DNA of 64,000 bases from an uncultured Collinsella sp. (GCA_958437495.1 CAUBOH010000007.1:16707-80706); one strand, 5' to 3'; shown: positions 1 to 8,849, numbered from the stretch's first letter. Numbers and translations: made by a program. The notes: generated by a model from the sequence alone, not told the origin.

Positions 1-88
1 CCTCGACATCGGACACGGCGCGCGAGACGATGGCGGTCAGAACATCGGGCGAAATACCGATGCCGTCAATCTTGATTTCCTGGGGCAT
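1..88 (-). CDS. Asp23/Gls24-family envelope stress protein, N-terminal fragment
   Basis: Only the first 29 codons are inside the window; the gene runs off the left edge. The ATG (86-88) follows a good GGAGG ribosome site. The visible start (MPQEIKIDGIGISPDVL) resembles the opening strand of Asp23/Gls24 proteins, small membrane-surface proteins of gram-positive bacteria. It lies 24 bases after efp on the same strand, so it is probably co-transcribed with efp. A second member of the family lies at 47546-47902. The family call rests on a short stretch plus context and is tentative. Confidence 0.5.
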   Translation of the reverse strand, partial: MPQEIKIDGIGISPDVLTAIVSRAVSDVE

Positions 89-112
89 GAGTCCTCCTAG
101 TGAAGTTGGTTG

Positions 113-676
113 CTAGACGCGGGAGACGAACTTGCCGTCGCGGGTGTCAACCTTGATGACCTCGCCCTCGTTGAGGTACATGGGAACCTGGATAACAGCG
201 CCGGTGTCGATGGTAGCCGGCTTGGTGGTACCCTGGACGGTATCGCCCTTAAAGCCCGGGTCGGTCTGGACGATGGTGGTCTCGATGAACATCGGCGGGG
301 TAACGCCCATGAGCTCGTCGTCGGCGAAGAGCAGCTGGCAGGTGTCATTCTCGCGCAGCCACTTGGAGTTCTCGCCCACCATGTCCTCGGGAACGGGAAC
401 CTGCTCGTAAGACTCGTTGTCCATGAAGATGTAGTCGGCGCCGTCGTTGTAGAGGTACTGGAACTCACGGGTGGTGAGCATGACGCTCTCGAACTTGGTA
501 CCGGCGTTGCAGGTGTTCTCGACGACACGACCGCTCTTGATATCGCGGGTCTTGTAGCGCACAAAAGCACCGCCCTTGCCCGGCTTGACGTGCTGGAACT
601 CGACGATGGTGTAGACCTTGTCCTTAATGCGGAGACCGAGGCCGTTCTTGAAGTCGGCGGTAGAAATGGTAGGCAT
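113..676 (-). CDS. efp: Elongation factor P
   Basis: EF-P binds between the P and E sites of the ribosome and relieves stalling at consecutive prolines. The 187-residue protein has the full three-domain length. The loop that reaches the peptidyl-transferase centre reads HVKPGKGGAF (residues 29-38), placing Lys34 where other bacteria carry the lysyl, aminopentanol or rhamnose-type modification site. No modifying enzyme gene is visible nearby. The C-terminal OB domain (GTTKPATIDTGAVIQVP, then EGEVIKVDTRDGKF) is intact. The ATG has an AGAAAGG ribosome site. It is the first gene after a promoter with a TATAAT box and is followed by an Asp23 gene. Confidence 0.97.
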   Translation of the reverse strand: MPTISTADFKNGLGLRIKDKVYTIVEFQHVKPGKGGAFVRYKTRDIKSGRVVENTCNAGTKFESVMLTTREFQYLYNDGADYIFMDNESYEQVPVPEDMVGENSKWLRENDTCQLLFADDELMGVTPPMFIETTIVQTDPGFKGDTVQGTTKPATIDTGAVIQVPMYLNEGEVIKVDTRDGKFVSRV

Positions 677-733
677 AGCGACCTTTCTTCTTATGGGCAG
701 AACGCACAGGCGTCCAAATTACATACGACAGAA

Positions 734-739
734 ATTATA
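734..739 (-). promoter_or_regulatory. Promoter -10 box upstream of efp
   Basis: A perfect TATAAT on the minus strand lies about 58 bases before the efp ATG, in the 159-base gap between pepP and efp. The matching -35 region is weak (GCTGCA-like at 17 bases). It lies downstream of the pepP terminator, so it gives efp its own transcript. Confidence 0.55.
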
Positions 740-770
740 CACTTGCAGACGGCTGCTGCAGCGAGCGCAT

Positions 771-812
771 AAAAAGAGAACGCGGGGCGCCCGAATTGCT
801 ACGGACGCCCCG
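771..812 (-). terminator. Rho-independent terminator of pepP
   Basis: A CGGGGCG/CGCCCCG stem (783-789 with 806-812) is followed, in the minus direction, by a T-rich run (TTCTCTTTTTA). It begins 24 bases after the pepP stop codon. Confidence 0.75.
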
Positions 813-835
813 CCCCAAAAATCTATCGAAATGGG

Positions 836-1966
836 CTAACAGTCGATGACGTGCAGGTCGTGCGAGGTCTTGGTGAAAGGCTCGTAGCCGTTCTCGGTGA
901 CCACGCCGTAGTCCTCCAGGCGCACGCCGCCCACGCCGGGCAGGTACACGCCAGGCTCCATGGTGATAACCGAGCCGACCTCGATGATGTTCTTGCTGCG
1001 GTTGAAGTTGGGCAACTCGTGGATGTCGATGCCCACGCCGTGGCCCAGACCATGGTTGTAGTAATCGCCATAGCCGGCATCGCCAATGATCTTCTTGGAA
1101 AGCTTGAAAATGTCGTTGCCCTCGACGCCCGGATGGATGGCGGCGACGCACTCCTCGTGCGTACGGCGCACGAGCGCGTACAGGTCAAGCTGCTCCTGGG
1201 TGGGCTCGCCCATCACGACGGTGCGCGTCATGTCAGAACGATAATCGCAGTAGCCCGCACCGTAATCCATGAGGACGAAGTCGCCCTTCTCGATCACGCG
1301 GTCGCTCGGCACGGCGTGCGGGTTGGCGGTGTTGGGACCGCTCGCCACGATGGAGCCAAAGGCCAAGCTGTCGGCGCCGTTGGCGAACATAAAGTTCTCG
1401 AGCTCGTTGCGAACCTGCTTCTCGGTCATGCCGGGCTTAATAAAGCCGAGCATGTGCTGGAAGGCGGCGTCGGTGATCGACTGCGCATGGCGCATGAGCT
1501 CGATCTCCTCGGCGTCCTTGATGGCGCGCATCTTACGGATGTCGTCATGCATCAGCGGCAGCATGCAGGCAACGGAGCGGTCCTCCAGACCACGCTGAAT
1601 ACCCTGGTAAAAGCTAATCTGCATGTCATCCTCGACAGCGCAGACGCGGCACTTGTTGGCCGCGATCTTGCCGGCGACCCAGCCGGGAATGGTGCCCTCG
1701 TCCATGTCGTAGACCCAGGGGCTGCAGGCGGGCGCGTTCTCCTCAAAGCTGTTGAGGTAGCGCGAGTCGGTGTGGAACAGGCACTGGTCAGCCGTAATAA
1801 ACGCGGCGTGCGGGAACTCGAAGGTGTAGTCGAAGACGCCCTTCACGCCCGTGAGCCAACGAAGGTTGGCCTCGTCGCGCACCACGATGGCATCGTAGCC
1901 ACGCTCGACCATCAGGGCACGGACGCGCTCGATACGACCGGCAGGACCAGCAGCAAACTCAGACAT
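836..1966 (-). CDS. pepP: M24-family aminopeptidase (Xaa-Pro dipeptidase/aminopeptidase)
   Basis: A cytoplasmic metallopeptidase that removes residues next to proline. The 376-residue protein has the creatinase-type N-terminal domain (residues 1-130) and the pita-bread catalytic domain. The five dinuclear-metal ligands are recognisable in order: two Asp in MDYGAGYCDYRSDMTRT, His in HGLGHGVGID, Glu in TMEPGVYLPG and Glu in VRLEDYGVV. Whether it prefers dipeptides (PepQ) or longer peptides (PepP) cannot be told from sequence. The ATG follows an AAGGAAA site. The gene has its own terminator at 771-812 and lies downstream of a terminator hairpin that closes the alaS-aroB gene group. Confidence 0.93.
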   Translation of the reverse strand: MSEFAAGPAGRIERVRALMVERGYDAIVVRDEANLRWLTGVKGVFDYTFEFPHAAFITADQCLFHTDSRYLNSFEENAPACSPWVYDMDEGTIPGWVAGKIAANKCRVCAVEDDMQISFYQGIQRGLEDRSVACMLPLMHDDIRKMRAIKDAEEIELMRHAQSITDAAFQHMLGFIKPGMTEKQVRNELENFMFANGADSLAFGSIVASGPNTANPHAVPSDRVIEKGDFVLMDYGAGYCDYRSDMTRTVVMGEPTQEQLDLYALVRRTHEECVAAIHPGVEGNDIFKLSKKIIGDAGYGDYYNHGLGHGVGIDIHELPNFNRSKNIIEVGSVITMEPGVYLPGVGGVRLEDYGVVTENGYEPFTKTSHDLHVIDC

Positions 1967-1992
1967 GCAGTTTCCTTTCTTAATGTCCTCAA

Positions 1993-2059
1993 TAAAAGCG
2001 GGACGGGCTCAATCGGCGCATGGAACCGCGAACGATTCACAACCGATAAAACCCGTCCC
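1993..2059 (-). terminator. Probable terminator after the aroB-like gene
   Basis: GGGACGGG and CCCGTCCC arms (2000-2007, 2052-2059) enclose a loop with an inner ATCGG/CCGAT pairing. On the minus strand the hairpin is followed by GCTTTTATT. It falls between the aroB-like stop codon and pepP. The loop is long, so this is less certain than the other terminators. Confidence 0.5.
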
Positions 2060-2095
2060 CCAACATGATACGAAAGACGATGGATGTCAATAAAC

Positions 2096-3205
2096 TTAGA
2101 GAAGTTCCTTGCGAGAAGCCAAATAGGCTGTCGCATGGCGCTCGAGGACATCGTCGTCCACGGCGTTAAGACGAATGGCGCCAAGTGCCGCGGGCAGCGG
2201 CAGCATCGTGCGATTGGAGCGCGCGAACTGCTGCCTGCGGAACTCCGCAATAAAGGCCGCCGGTTCAAGGTCGAAGGCGAGCTCCTCGATTCCAAAGTCC
2301 TCCAGGCAATCATCGACCTCAAACACATAGTCGATATCGAAGTCGCAGGCATCGTGGGCCAGGCGCGTCTCAAAGCGCATGCCCTCGGACAACAGCTGGT
2401 AGGCAGGGACCTGCGCCGCGGCATTGCCCAGGCAGGCGCGCAGCGTACGCTCCCCTGTCTTGCCAAAATCGAGCGCATGGCGAGCGCTCGGGTTCGTGGC
2501 CATAAGCACGTCCTTACGGGCGGTCTGGGACCACTGCACGGCATTGACGAGTGCAACTTCCTCGCCGGCAAGAATCTCGGGGACCGTCTCGGAGAACTGG
2601 TTCCAGCGCGACTTGCTGCTCGAGAGCATAGTGCCCACGAGCACCGCATAGCCAAGCTTAAGGTCCTCGGGGCCGGCCTCGCGAACAAGGTCCAGATTGC
2701 ACACGACCAGACCGGGCTCGGGGCGCACCGCGATGGCGGGCAGCGCGTGGTCGCCCGAAGCGACGAGCGGCTCCATCGTCGTGGCGACCGTGAGCATAGC
2801 GTCGAATGTCGTCGGCAACAGTGCGCACTCGGTACGACCGCACCACTGGTTGGCGCACCAGCAAACAACCGAGCAGGTTGCGGCATCGCCAACGGAAACA
2901 ACCAGGTCATCGCAGGTAATACCGTTAGCCGACAGCGCGCCAAAGACGACATCGGCATCGGACAGGGTGGCGCCATCGGGCGAAACCTCAAGCAAAAGCT
3001 GCGACACGGCAAAGCCGGCATCGACCAGCGCATGATCGACGACCTCACCAAAGCGCTCGGACACGGCTGCATTCCAAACAACCATCGCTCGCTTGGGCTT
3101 GCCCACAGCCGAGGCAAACATGCGCGACAGTTCCTCAAACGCGCCAAGCCCGACACGAACATCGACACTGCGGTTTTGGAAATTGATGAGTTGACGGCGA
3201 ATCAT
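2096..3205 (-). CDS. 3-dehydroquinate synthase-fold protein lacking metal ligands
   Basis: The whole 369-residue protein follows the AroB fold in length and order, and it is translationally coupled to aroK by an ATGA overlap (ATG at 3203-3205), so an aroKB pair is expected. The active-site motifs, however, are gone. The NAD loop GGGVVGD is replaced by VGDAATCS (105-112). The GLAEVIK helix that carries the zinc-binding Glu reads GYAVLVG (185-191). The NLGHTFGHAIE motif with a zinc-binding His reads DFGKTGERT (246-254). The HGEAV motif with the other zinc-binding His reads LLSEGM (271-276). PTT (131-133) is retained. I infer a non-catalytic or repurposed homologue. An upstream alternative start at 3238 would add 11 residues inside aroK and is less likely. 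It is not obviously a pseudogene: the frame is open throughout. Confidence 0.8.
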   Translation of the reverse strand: MIRRQLINFQNRSVDVRVGLGAFEELSRMFASAVGKPKRAMVVWNAAVSERFGEVVDHALVDAGFAVSQLLLEVSPDGATLSDADVVFGALSANGITCDDLVVSVGDAATCSVVCWCANQWCGRTECALLPTTFDAMLTVATTMEPLVASGDHALPAIAVRPEPGLVVCNLDLVREAGPEDLKLGYAVLVGTMLSSSKSRWNQFSETVPEILAGEEVALVNAVQWSQTARKDVLMATNPSARHALDFGKTGERTLRACLGNAAAQVPAYQLLSEGMRFETRLAHDACDFDIDYVFEVDDCLEDFGIEELAFDLEPAAFIAEFRRQQFARSNRTMLPLPAALGAIRLNAVDDDVLERHATAYLASRKELL

Positions 3206-3735
3206 AGCAATCCACGCTCCAAAAGCATCTCGGCACAAAGGTACGAAACATCCTCAAAGGACTTATTGCGGATATCGAGGGTAAGATCGGCCGCTTGGCG
3301 ATACAGCGGACGGCGATGCTCAAAAAGCAGCGCCGCGTGCTCGGGTGAACGGAAATCAGGTCGGGTATCGGACCGGCGAATCTGGCGCATCGAGTCCTCA
3401 AAGTCGCCTTCGAGGTACACACAAGTACCCATCTGGTGCATGAGTTCGATGTTTTCCGGCGTCTCGACGATGCCGCCCCCGCACGAAACCAACAGGCTGC
3501 GTTCGCTCTGAAGCGAACGAAGCGCCGAGGTCTCGAGCTCGCGGAAGCGCTCCTCGCCCTCGGTCTCAAAGATCTCGGTCACCGACTTGCCGCAACGGCG
3601 AACCACCAGGCGGTCGGTATCGATAAACCGACGCTTGAACATGTTGCCGACGTTACGCGCGAGCGTCGATTTGCCCGCGCCCAAAAAACCGATAAAGAAG
3701 ATGTGGTCGCAGCCGTGTTTGATGTGCTGGGACAT
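3202..3735 (-). CDS. aroK: Shikimate kinase
   Basis: Phosphorylates shikimate at the 3-hydroxyl using ATP, step five of chorismate synthesis. The 177-residue protein has the Walker A loop GFLGAGKST, the substrate Asp in FIDTDRLV, the GGG shikimate motif in SCGGGIV, the lid Arg region (DTRPDF) and the adenine-binding RRPLY. All catalytic residues look present, in contrast to the AroB-like partner translated directly after it with a 4-base overlap. It lies 8 bases after yqeG in the alaS-aroB run. Confidence 0.95.
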   Translation of the reverse strand: MSQHIKHGCDHIFFIGFLGAGKSTLARNVGNMFKRRFIDTDRLVVRRCGKSVTEIFETEGEERFRELETSALRSLQSERSLLVSCGGGIVETPENIELMHQMGTCVYLEGDFEDSMRQIRRSDTRPDFRSPEHAALLFEHRRPLYRQAADLTLDIRNKSFEDVSYLCAEMLLERGLL

Positions 3736-3743
3736 AACGAGAC

Positions 3744-4241
3744 CTATTCCTCGCAGGGAAGGTCGCGCAGGGCCCGGCGCTCAAAAATACGGAAGATCTG
3801 CGTATACCACAGATCTTGGGTGGCTTGCGGCTTGACCAGAATGGTATCGACGCCGGCAAAGTTTCCGCTCCACACGTCGGTGTACAGCTGATCACCGATC
3901 AGTACGGCCTCGTTAGCCGTGGCACCCAGGCGCTTAAGGCCCGCTTTGAGGGCAAAGGGCGCCGGCTTCATGGCATGGCTGATAGCATCGAGCCCCAGCT
4001 CGCGCGCCGACGCCATAACCTGGTCACGATGCCAGTTGTTGGACACCATGCATAGCTTAAAGCCCTTGGCATTGGCGGCCTCGAGCCAGGCGGAGACCGC
4101 AGCGGGTACCTGCTCGGTATCACGCGGCACCAGGGTGTTGTCGCGATCAAGCAGAATGGCGCGCTTGCCGTCGGCCCAGAGGGTATCGAGGTCGATGCGA
4201 TCGACCGAGGCAACATATCGTTTGGGGCTAAAAATCCTCAT
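3744..4241 (-). CDS. YqeG-family HAD phosphatase
   Basis: A 165-residue HAD superfamily (subclass IIIA) phosphatase. The nucleophile motif is LLDRDNTLV, with motif II in MVSNN and motif IV in LIGDQLYTDVWSGN. Substrates of YqeG proteins are not firmly established; the family is usually described as phosphatidylglycerophosphatase-like. The ATG at 4239-4241 has GGA upstream, inside the end of mltG; a TTG at 4253 would also be in frame but is less likely. In Bacillus yqeG sits beside aroE and yqeH, and here too it sits beside aro genes. Confidence 0.9.
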   Translation of the reverse strand: MRIFSPKRYVASVDRIDLDTLWADGKRAILLDRDNTLVPRDTEQVPAAVSAWLEAANAKGFKLCMVSNNWHRDQVMASARELGLDAISHAMKPAPFALKAGLKRLGATANEAVLIGDQLYTDVWSGNFAGVDTILVKPQATQDLWYTQIFRIFERRALRDLPCEE

Positions 4242-4243
4242 GA

Positions 4244-5599
4244 TCAATTCCAAGACTGTTGATGCTCTTCGTAGGTCTTCGAGAAAAACTCCTCGTCCTG
4301 CGTAATGTAGAAATACAGGTCATCCGAGTCGGTCGGCTCAAGGGTGGCCTTGAGCGCCTCGAGCGACGGAGAGCAAATGGGCGTGGGCGGGAGGCCCTCG
4401 TGCTTATAGGTGTTATAGGGGCTATCACTCTGCAGGTCGTCAGCGGTAACCTCGCCACCGGTGACGTACATCATAGTGGCGTCACTGTTGAGGTAGCGCT
4501 GGCCATCGAGCTTGCCGGCCAGACGGTTGTAGAAGACCGAGGCCACGTGCGCGCGCTGGTCGGCGTTGAGGCCCTCGCGCTCGACGATGGAGGCAAGATT
4601 GACGATGTCGTAATCGGACATCTCCACGCCGTAGCGCTCCTTGAGATTTGCCTCACAGCTGGCAAAATCGAGCGATTTATACTCAGCGTTAAACTGGTCG
4701 AGCATGGCGCGAATCACGTCATCAGCGCTCGGGTCCTTACCAAGCGAATAGGTCTTAGGGAACAGGAAACCCTCGAGCGAATCGTTCGCGGCGTCTTTAA
4801 GGAAAGCGTAATCATTCACATAATTGCTCGCCTTGGCCTGGTTAAGGAAGTCTTCCTTAGAAATGCCGTCGTACGCCTTGGCGACGCGGTCGGCGACCTG
4901 ATCGACCGTCAAACCCTCAGGGATAGTCAGCGCATCGGAGCCGGCGTTGGGACCTTCCATAAGCTGCTGGACGACCTTAGTCGCGTCCATGAGCGTGGTA
5001 AACGAATACTTACCCGGCTTGAGCGACATATCGGCGTTGAGCTTTTTGACCGCAGCGTAGTAATCCTTGGGATTCTCGACGATATGGTTCTCGGAAAGGA
5101 TCGAGGCGATGGTGTCGCCCGAAGCGCCTTCGGGAATCGTGATAGTAACTTGCTGGCCAGCTGCAACGTTCGCGTCCCCACCGGTAATGAAGCCCTTGAC
5201 GGCCGGAACGACAAAGAAGACGATCGCAACCAGCGCCAGCACGGCGACGACGCCACCGATAATCATAGGCACCGGGGAGTTCTTCTTTTGGGCGCTGCGG
5301 CGAGCATGGGAGTTGTAACTTGAACGCGAGGCCGGGGCAACGCGGTGCGTGCCGTGGACCCGGTGAGAATGGCCATGAGATTGAGGGGTCTGCGCACGCT
5401 GAGCAGGCGCTTGCTGTTTAAAACGCGTACCACCGGTGGATTGCGCCGTGCGAGCAGCGGGTTGCTGAGGCACACGAGCAGACGAGTGCTGGGTCGAACG
5501 AGCAACAGGCTGTTGGGCCGCACGCCGCGTCGGCTGCGCAGGGCGCGGCACAGGCTGTGGTGTACGCTTCGGCTGGCGCGGATCGGAAGCACTAGGCAT
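4244..5599 (-). CDS. mltG: Endolytic murein transglycosylase MltG
   Basis: An inner-membrane lytic transglycosylase that cuts nascent glycan strands and sets their length. The 451-residue protein opens with about 110 residues of low-complexity, Gln/Pro/Arg/Ala-rich cytoplasmic sequence, then one membrane helix (about 118-137), then a LysM-like region and the YceG catalytic domain. The catalytic Glu is in ASIVEREG, and the family signature SDSPYNTYKHEGLPPTPI is present. The ATG lies inside the 3' end of ruvX, whose last codons carry the GGAGG ribosome site, so the two are coupled. The long basic, Gln-rich N-terminal tail is longer than in most homologues. Confidence 0.95.
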   Translation of the reverse strand: MPSASDPRQPKRTPQPVPRPAQPTRRAAQQPVARSTQHSSARVPQQPAARTAQSTGGTRFKQQAPAQRAQTPQSHGHSHRVHGTHRVAPASRSSYNSHARRSAQKKNSPVPMIIGGVVAVLALVAIVFFVVPAVKGFITGGDANVAAGQQVTITIPEGASGDTIASILSENHIVENPKDYYAAVKKLNADMSLKPGKYSFTTLMDATKVVQQLMEGPNAGSDALTIPEGLTVDQVADRVAKAYDGISKEDFLNQAKASNYVNDYAFLKDAANDSLEGFLFPKTYSLGKDPSADDVIRAMLDQFNAEYKSLDFASCEANLKERYGVEMSDYDIVNLASIVEREGLNADQRAHVASVFYNRLAGKLDGQRYLNSDATMMYVTGGEVTADDLQSDSPYNTYKHEGLPPTPICSPSLEALKATLEPTDSDDLYFYITQDEEFFSKTYEEHQQSWN

Positions 5600-6020
5600 G
5601 AGGAACCTCCTCGTTTTTACGATCGAGCCAGGTCTGCAAGAACAGGCTGGCGGCGATCATGTCAATCTTGCCCCTCATCTGCTTTTCGTTAAGGCCCTGC
5701 TCACGCAGAATGCGCTTGGCCTCTTGCGAGGACAGGCGCTCGTCCTCAAACTCCAGCGGAAGATCGAGTTCGTCGGCGATCTTTTGCGCCACGGCGGCAA
5801 CGCGCTCGGCCTGGGGGCCGGGCTCGCCGGCCATGGTCAAGGGACGTCCGCTTACCAGGATATCAGGCTCATAGTCCTCGACCAGGTAACGGAACGTCTT
5901 GGCCATACCGGTGACCTCGGCAGCCGGGAGCACCTTAACGGGCATCGCCATCTTGCCATCACGGCTCGAGACGGCGATGCCGATTCTGGTCTCCCCTATG
6001 TCCAGCGCAAGCGCGACCAC
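5592..6020 (-). CDS. ruvX: RuvX/YqgF-family Holliday junction resolvase-like nuclease
   Basis: An RNase H-fold protein of 142 residues, linked in other bacteria to pre-16S rRNA 5' processing and possibly junction resolution. Motifs: LALDIGETRIGIAV (first catalytic Asp), DILVSGRPLTMAGEPG, and FEDERLSSQEA with conserved acidic residues near the C terminus. The start is GTG with a weak AGGTAG site, 18 bases after alaS. The alaS-ruvX-mltG order is the common gram-positive arrangement. Confidence 0.94.
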   Translation of the reverse strand: MVALALDIGETRIGIAVSSRDGKMAMPVKVLPAAEVTGMAKTFRYLVEDYEPDILVSGRPLTMAGEPGPQAERVAAVAQKIADELDLPLEFEDERLSSQEAKRILREQGLNEKQMRGKIDMIAASLFLQTWLDRKNEEVPHA

Positions 6021-6037
6021 AGCGACTACCTAGGCTC

Positions 6038-8695
6038 TTAGGCGCCGAGCGCGGTCTTGGCGGCCGCGAGGGCATCGGCGATACCGGCGGCATTCTTGCC
6101 ACCGGCCTGGGCCATGTTGGGACGACCGCCACCGCGACCATCGACCAGGCCCGCGATCTGCTTGATCACATTGCCGGCGTGGAAACCGGCCTTGACGGCA
6201 TCGTCGGAGCCGGCGGCGAGCAGGGCCGGGGTGCCCTTCTCGGTCACGCTGGCGACGACGCAGGCGACAGGGCCGGCGACCTTCTGGTGCACGGTATCCC
6301 AGACGTTGCGCAGGTCGGCAGCCTCAAGGCCCTGAAGCTCAGCGACGACGAGCTTGTATCCGCCGACCTCGACGGCACCTTCGATGGCGCTGGAGATAGC
6401 GTCGGAGGAGCCACCGGTCAGCGCCTTCTTGAGCTTATTGGACGTCTCGCGTAGCTCGGCCTGCAGGTTTTCCACGCGGGCGGGAACCTCGTCCGCACGG
6501 CACTTGAGCGCAGCGGCAGCGGCGTCGACGAGCGCCAGGCGGTTGGCCATGTAGTCGAGGGCGCCCTTAGAGGTCACGGCTTCGATACGGCGGACGTTGG
6601 AGCCCGTAGAGGACTCGGAAATGATCTTGAACAGGCCAATCTCGGCGGTGTTAGCGGCATGCGTGCCACCGCAGAGCTCACGGGAGAACGGCTGGTCCTC
6701 GGCGCCCACGGAGACGACGCGGACGACGTCACCGTACTTCTCGCCAAACAGGGCGACAGCACCGGCGGCCTTGGCCTCGTCGATGCCCATGACGCGGGTC
6801 ACGACCGGCTTGGAAGCGAAGATCTGCTGGTTGACCAGATCCTCGACAGCCTTGAGCTGCTCGGAGGACAGGGCCTCAAAGTGCGTGAAGTCAAAGCGCA
6901 GGTGCTCGGGCGTCACCAGCGAGCCGGCCTGGGAGACATGCTCGCCCAGGACCTGCTTAAGCGCGGCGTCGAGCAGGTGCGTGGCGGTGTGGTTGCGGCG
7001 CAGGAAGCCACGACGCTCGGCGTCGATCGCGGCGGTCACGGTAGCACCGACGGTCAGCGTACCCTCGGTGACGTGGGCGACGTGGGCATACAGGCCGTTG
7101 TGGTTCTTGGTATCGGATACGGTCAGTGCAACGCCATCGGCGGAAAGCTCACCGGCGTCACCCTGCTGGCCGCCCATCTCGGCATAGAACGGGGTGCGGT
7201 CGAGCACGACCTCGAGATCCTCGCCCGCGGCAGCGGACTCAACGGACTCACCGTTGCGCACGATGGCGACAACCTTGGCGCCCTCGATTACATCGTTGTG
7301 ATAGCCGTCGAACTCGGTCGCAGCGACCTTGTCAGAAAGCTCGACCCACACGTCATTGAAGCTGCCCCAGGCGTCGCCCTTGGCGTTGGCGCGAGCGCGG
7401 GCCTTCTGGTCCTCCATGCAGGTGGTAAAGCCGTCCATGTCGACATCGTGGCCAGCGGTGCCGGCGATCTCGACGGTAAGGTCGATGGGGAAACCGAAGG
7501 TGTCGTGCAGCTTAAAGGCAACATCGCCCGGAAGCACAGCGCCCTCGGCAAGCGCTGCCAGAGCCTCGTCCAGATAGACGCGGCCGTTGTCGAGCGTCGT
7601 GGAGAAGCGCTCCTCCTCGGAGGCGACAATGCCCTTAACGAGGGCGACGTTCTTGAGCAGCTCGGGGTAGGCCTCACCCATCTGAGCGTTGACCTCGTCG
7701 ATGAACTTGGTCAAGAAGGCACCCTCGATGCCCAGCAGGCGACCGTGGAACACGGCGCGGCGAAGCAGACGACGCAAGACATACTCGCGACCCTCGTTAC
7801 CGGGCAGGATGCCGTCAGAAATCATAAAGTCGACGGCACGGGAGTGGTCGGCGATGATGCGCAGCGAGCGGCTGGCACCGGAATAGTCATCGGCGTCATA
7901 AGTCTTGCCGCTGATCTTCTCGCCCAGCTTGATGAGGTGCTGCATCAGATCGCCGTCGTAGTTAGCGGTCTTGTGCTGCATGATGGCGGCCATGCGCTCC
8001 AGACCCATGCCCGTATCGAGGTTGCGGTGCGGCAGCTCCGGCATGGAGCCGTCCTCCTGGCGGTCGTACTGGGTAAACACGAGGTTCCAGAACTCCAGGA
8101 AGCGGTCGCAGTCGCAGCCGGGCTTGCAGTCGGGGCTGCCGCAACCGACCTCCTCGCCCATGTCAAAGTAGATCTCGGAGCACGGACCGCAGGGGCCGGT
8201 GGGGCCAGCGGCCCAGAAGTTGTCGTCCTCGCCCAAGCGGGAGATGTGATCCTCGGCAACGCCCAGGGAGCGCCACACGTCGTGGGTCTCGTCATCCTCG
8301 GTAAAGACGGTAAAGTACAGGCGGTCGAGCGGCAGCTTGAACTCCTTGGTGATGAGCTCAAAGGCCCAAGCACAGGCCTGCTGCTTGGAGACGCCGCCAA
8401 AGGAGAAGTCGCCGAGCATCTCGAAGAAGGACAGGTGACGGCCGTCCTCGCCGATGCAGTCGATGTCGTTGGTGCGGACGCACTTCTGGCAGGAGATCGC
8501 GCCGATCTCCTTCATGGTCTTCTTGCCCTGGTAGTACTCCTTAAACTGGTTCATGCCGGCGTTGGCAAGCAGCAGCGAGGGATCGTCGGGAACAAGAGAC
8601 GAAGAAGGATAAAGCTTAAGACCGCGCTCCTCAAAGAAGTTGAGGAACTTGGAGCGGATCTCGGCCGTAGTCATAGACGGGTAGTCAGCACTCAT
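6038..8695 (-). CDS. alaS: Alanine-tRNA ligase
   Basis: Class II synthetase that charges tRNA-Ala. The 885-residue protein shows the aminoacylation core (residues 1-450; RGLKLYPSSSLVPDDPSLLLANAGM), the editing domain with zinc motif HTATHLLDAAL and CGGTHAANTAEIG, and the C-terminal DHHA1 domain rich in Gly (DGRGGGRPNMAQAGG). The start is the ATG at 8693-8695, which follows GAGGAG. A longer reading frame to 8785 has no ribosome site and no family support. A promoter lies at 8742-8769. It heads the run alaS-ruvX-mltG-yqeG-aroK-aroB-like. Confidence 0.97.
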   Translation of the reverse strand: MSADYPSMTTAEIRSKFLNFFEERGLKLYPSSSLVPDDPSLLLANAGMNQFKEYYQGKKTMKEIGAISCQKCVRTNDIDCIGEDGRHLSFFEMLGDFSFGGVSKQQACAWAFELITKEFKLPLDRLYFTVFTEDDETHDVWRSLGVAEDHISRLGEDDNFWAAGPTGPCGPCSEIYFDMGEEVGCGSPDCKPGCDCDRFLEFWNLVFTQYDRQEDGSMPELPHRNLDTGMGLERMAAIMQHKTANYDGDLMQHLIKLGEKISGKTYDADDYSGASRSLRIIADHSRAVDFMISDGILPGNEGREYVLRRLLRRAVFHGRLLGIEGAFLTKFIDEVNAQMGEAYPELLKNVALVKGIVASEEERFSTTLDNGRVYLDEALAALAEGAVLPGDVAFKLHDTFGFPIDLTVEIAGTAGHDVDMDGFTTCMEDQKARARANAKGDAWGSFNDVWVELSDKVAATEFDGYHNDVIEGAKVVAIVRNGESVESAAAGEDLEVVLDRTPFYAEMGGQQGDAGELSADGVALTVSDTKNHNGLYAHVAHVTEGTLTVGATVTAAIDAERRGFLRRNHTATHLLDAALKQVLGEHVSQAGSLVTPEHLRFDFTHFEALSSEQLKAVEDLVNQQIFASKPVVTRVMGIDEAKAAGAVALFGEKYGDVVRVVSVGAEDQPFSRELCGGTHAANTAEIGLFKIISESSTGSNVRRIEAVTSKGALDYMANRLALVDAAAAALKCRADEVPARVENLQAELRETSNKLKKALTGGSSDAISSAIEGAVEVGGYKLVVAELQGLEAADLRNVWDTVHQKVAGPVACVVASVTEKGTPALLAAGSDDAVKAGFHAGNVIKQIAGLVDGRGGGRPNMAQAGGKNAAGIADALAAAKTALGA

Positions 8696-8741
8696 AGAGG
8701 GAATCTCCTCGGTTTCACATCGAAACAGTTCAAACGTAACG

Positions 8742-8769
8742 ATATTACCATCCCACCGCGCCTGTGCAA
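8742..8769 (-). promoter_or_regulatory. alaS promoter
   Basis: On the minus strand TTGCAC (8764-8769) is followed after 16 bases by TAATAT (8742-8747), with an extended TGG just before the -10. The leader to the alaS ATG is about 40 bases, too short for a T-box. Confidence 0.7.
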
Positions 8770-8797
8770 AAAAGAGGGCCGCCAAACGGCGACCCTC
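8768..8797 (-). terminator. Terminator upstream of alaS
   Basis: A GC-rich stem (8774-8783 with 8788-8797) is followed on the minus strand by TTTTTT (8768-8773), and these Ts run into the alaS -35 box. It would stop transcripts coming from the right, which would be antisense to the gene at 8891-9328, before they enter alaS. Confidence 0.75.
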
Positions 8798-8849
8798 CAG
8801 CGAAAGTGCACGTTATTTAGGACTAAGCAATCCTTTGAAAAAATGGTTT

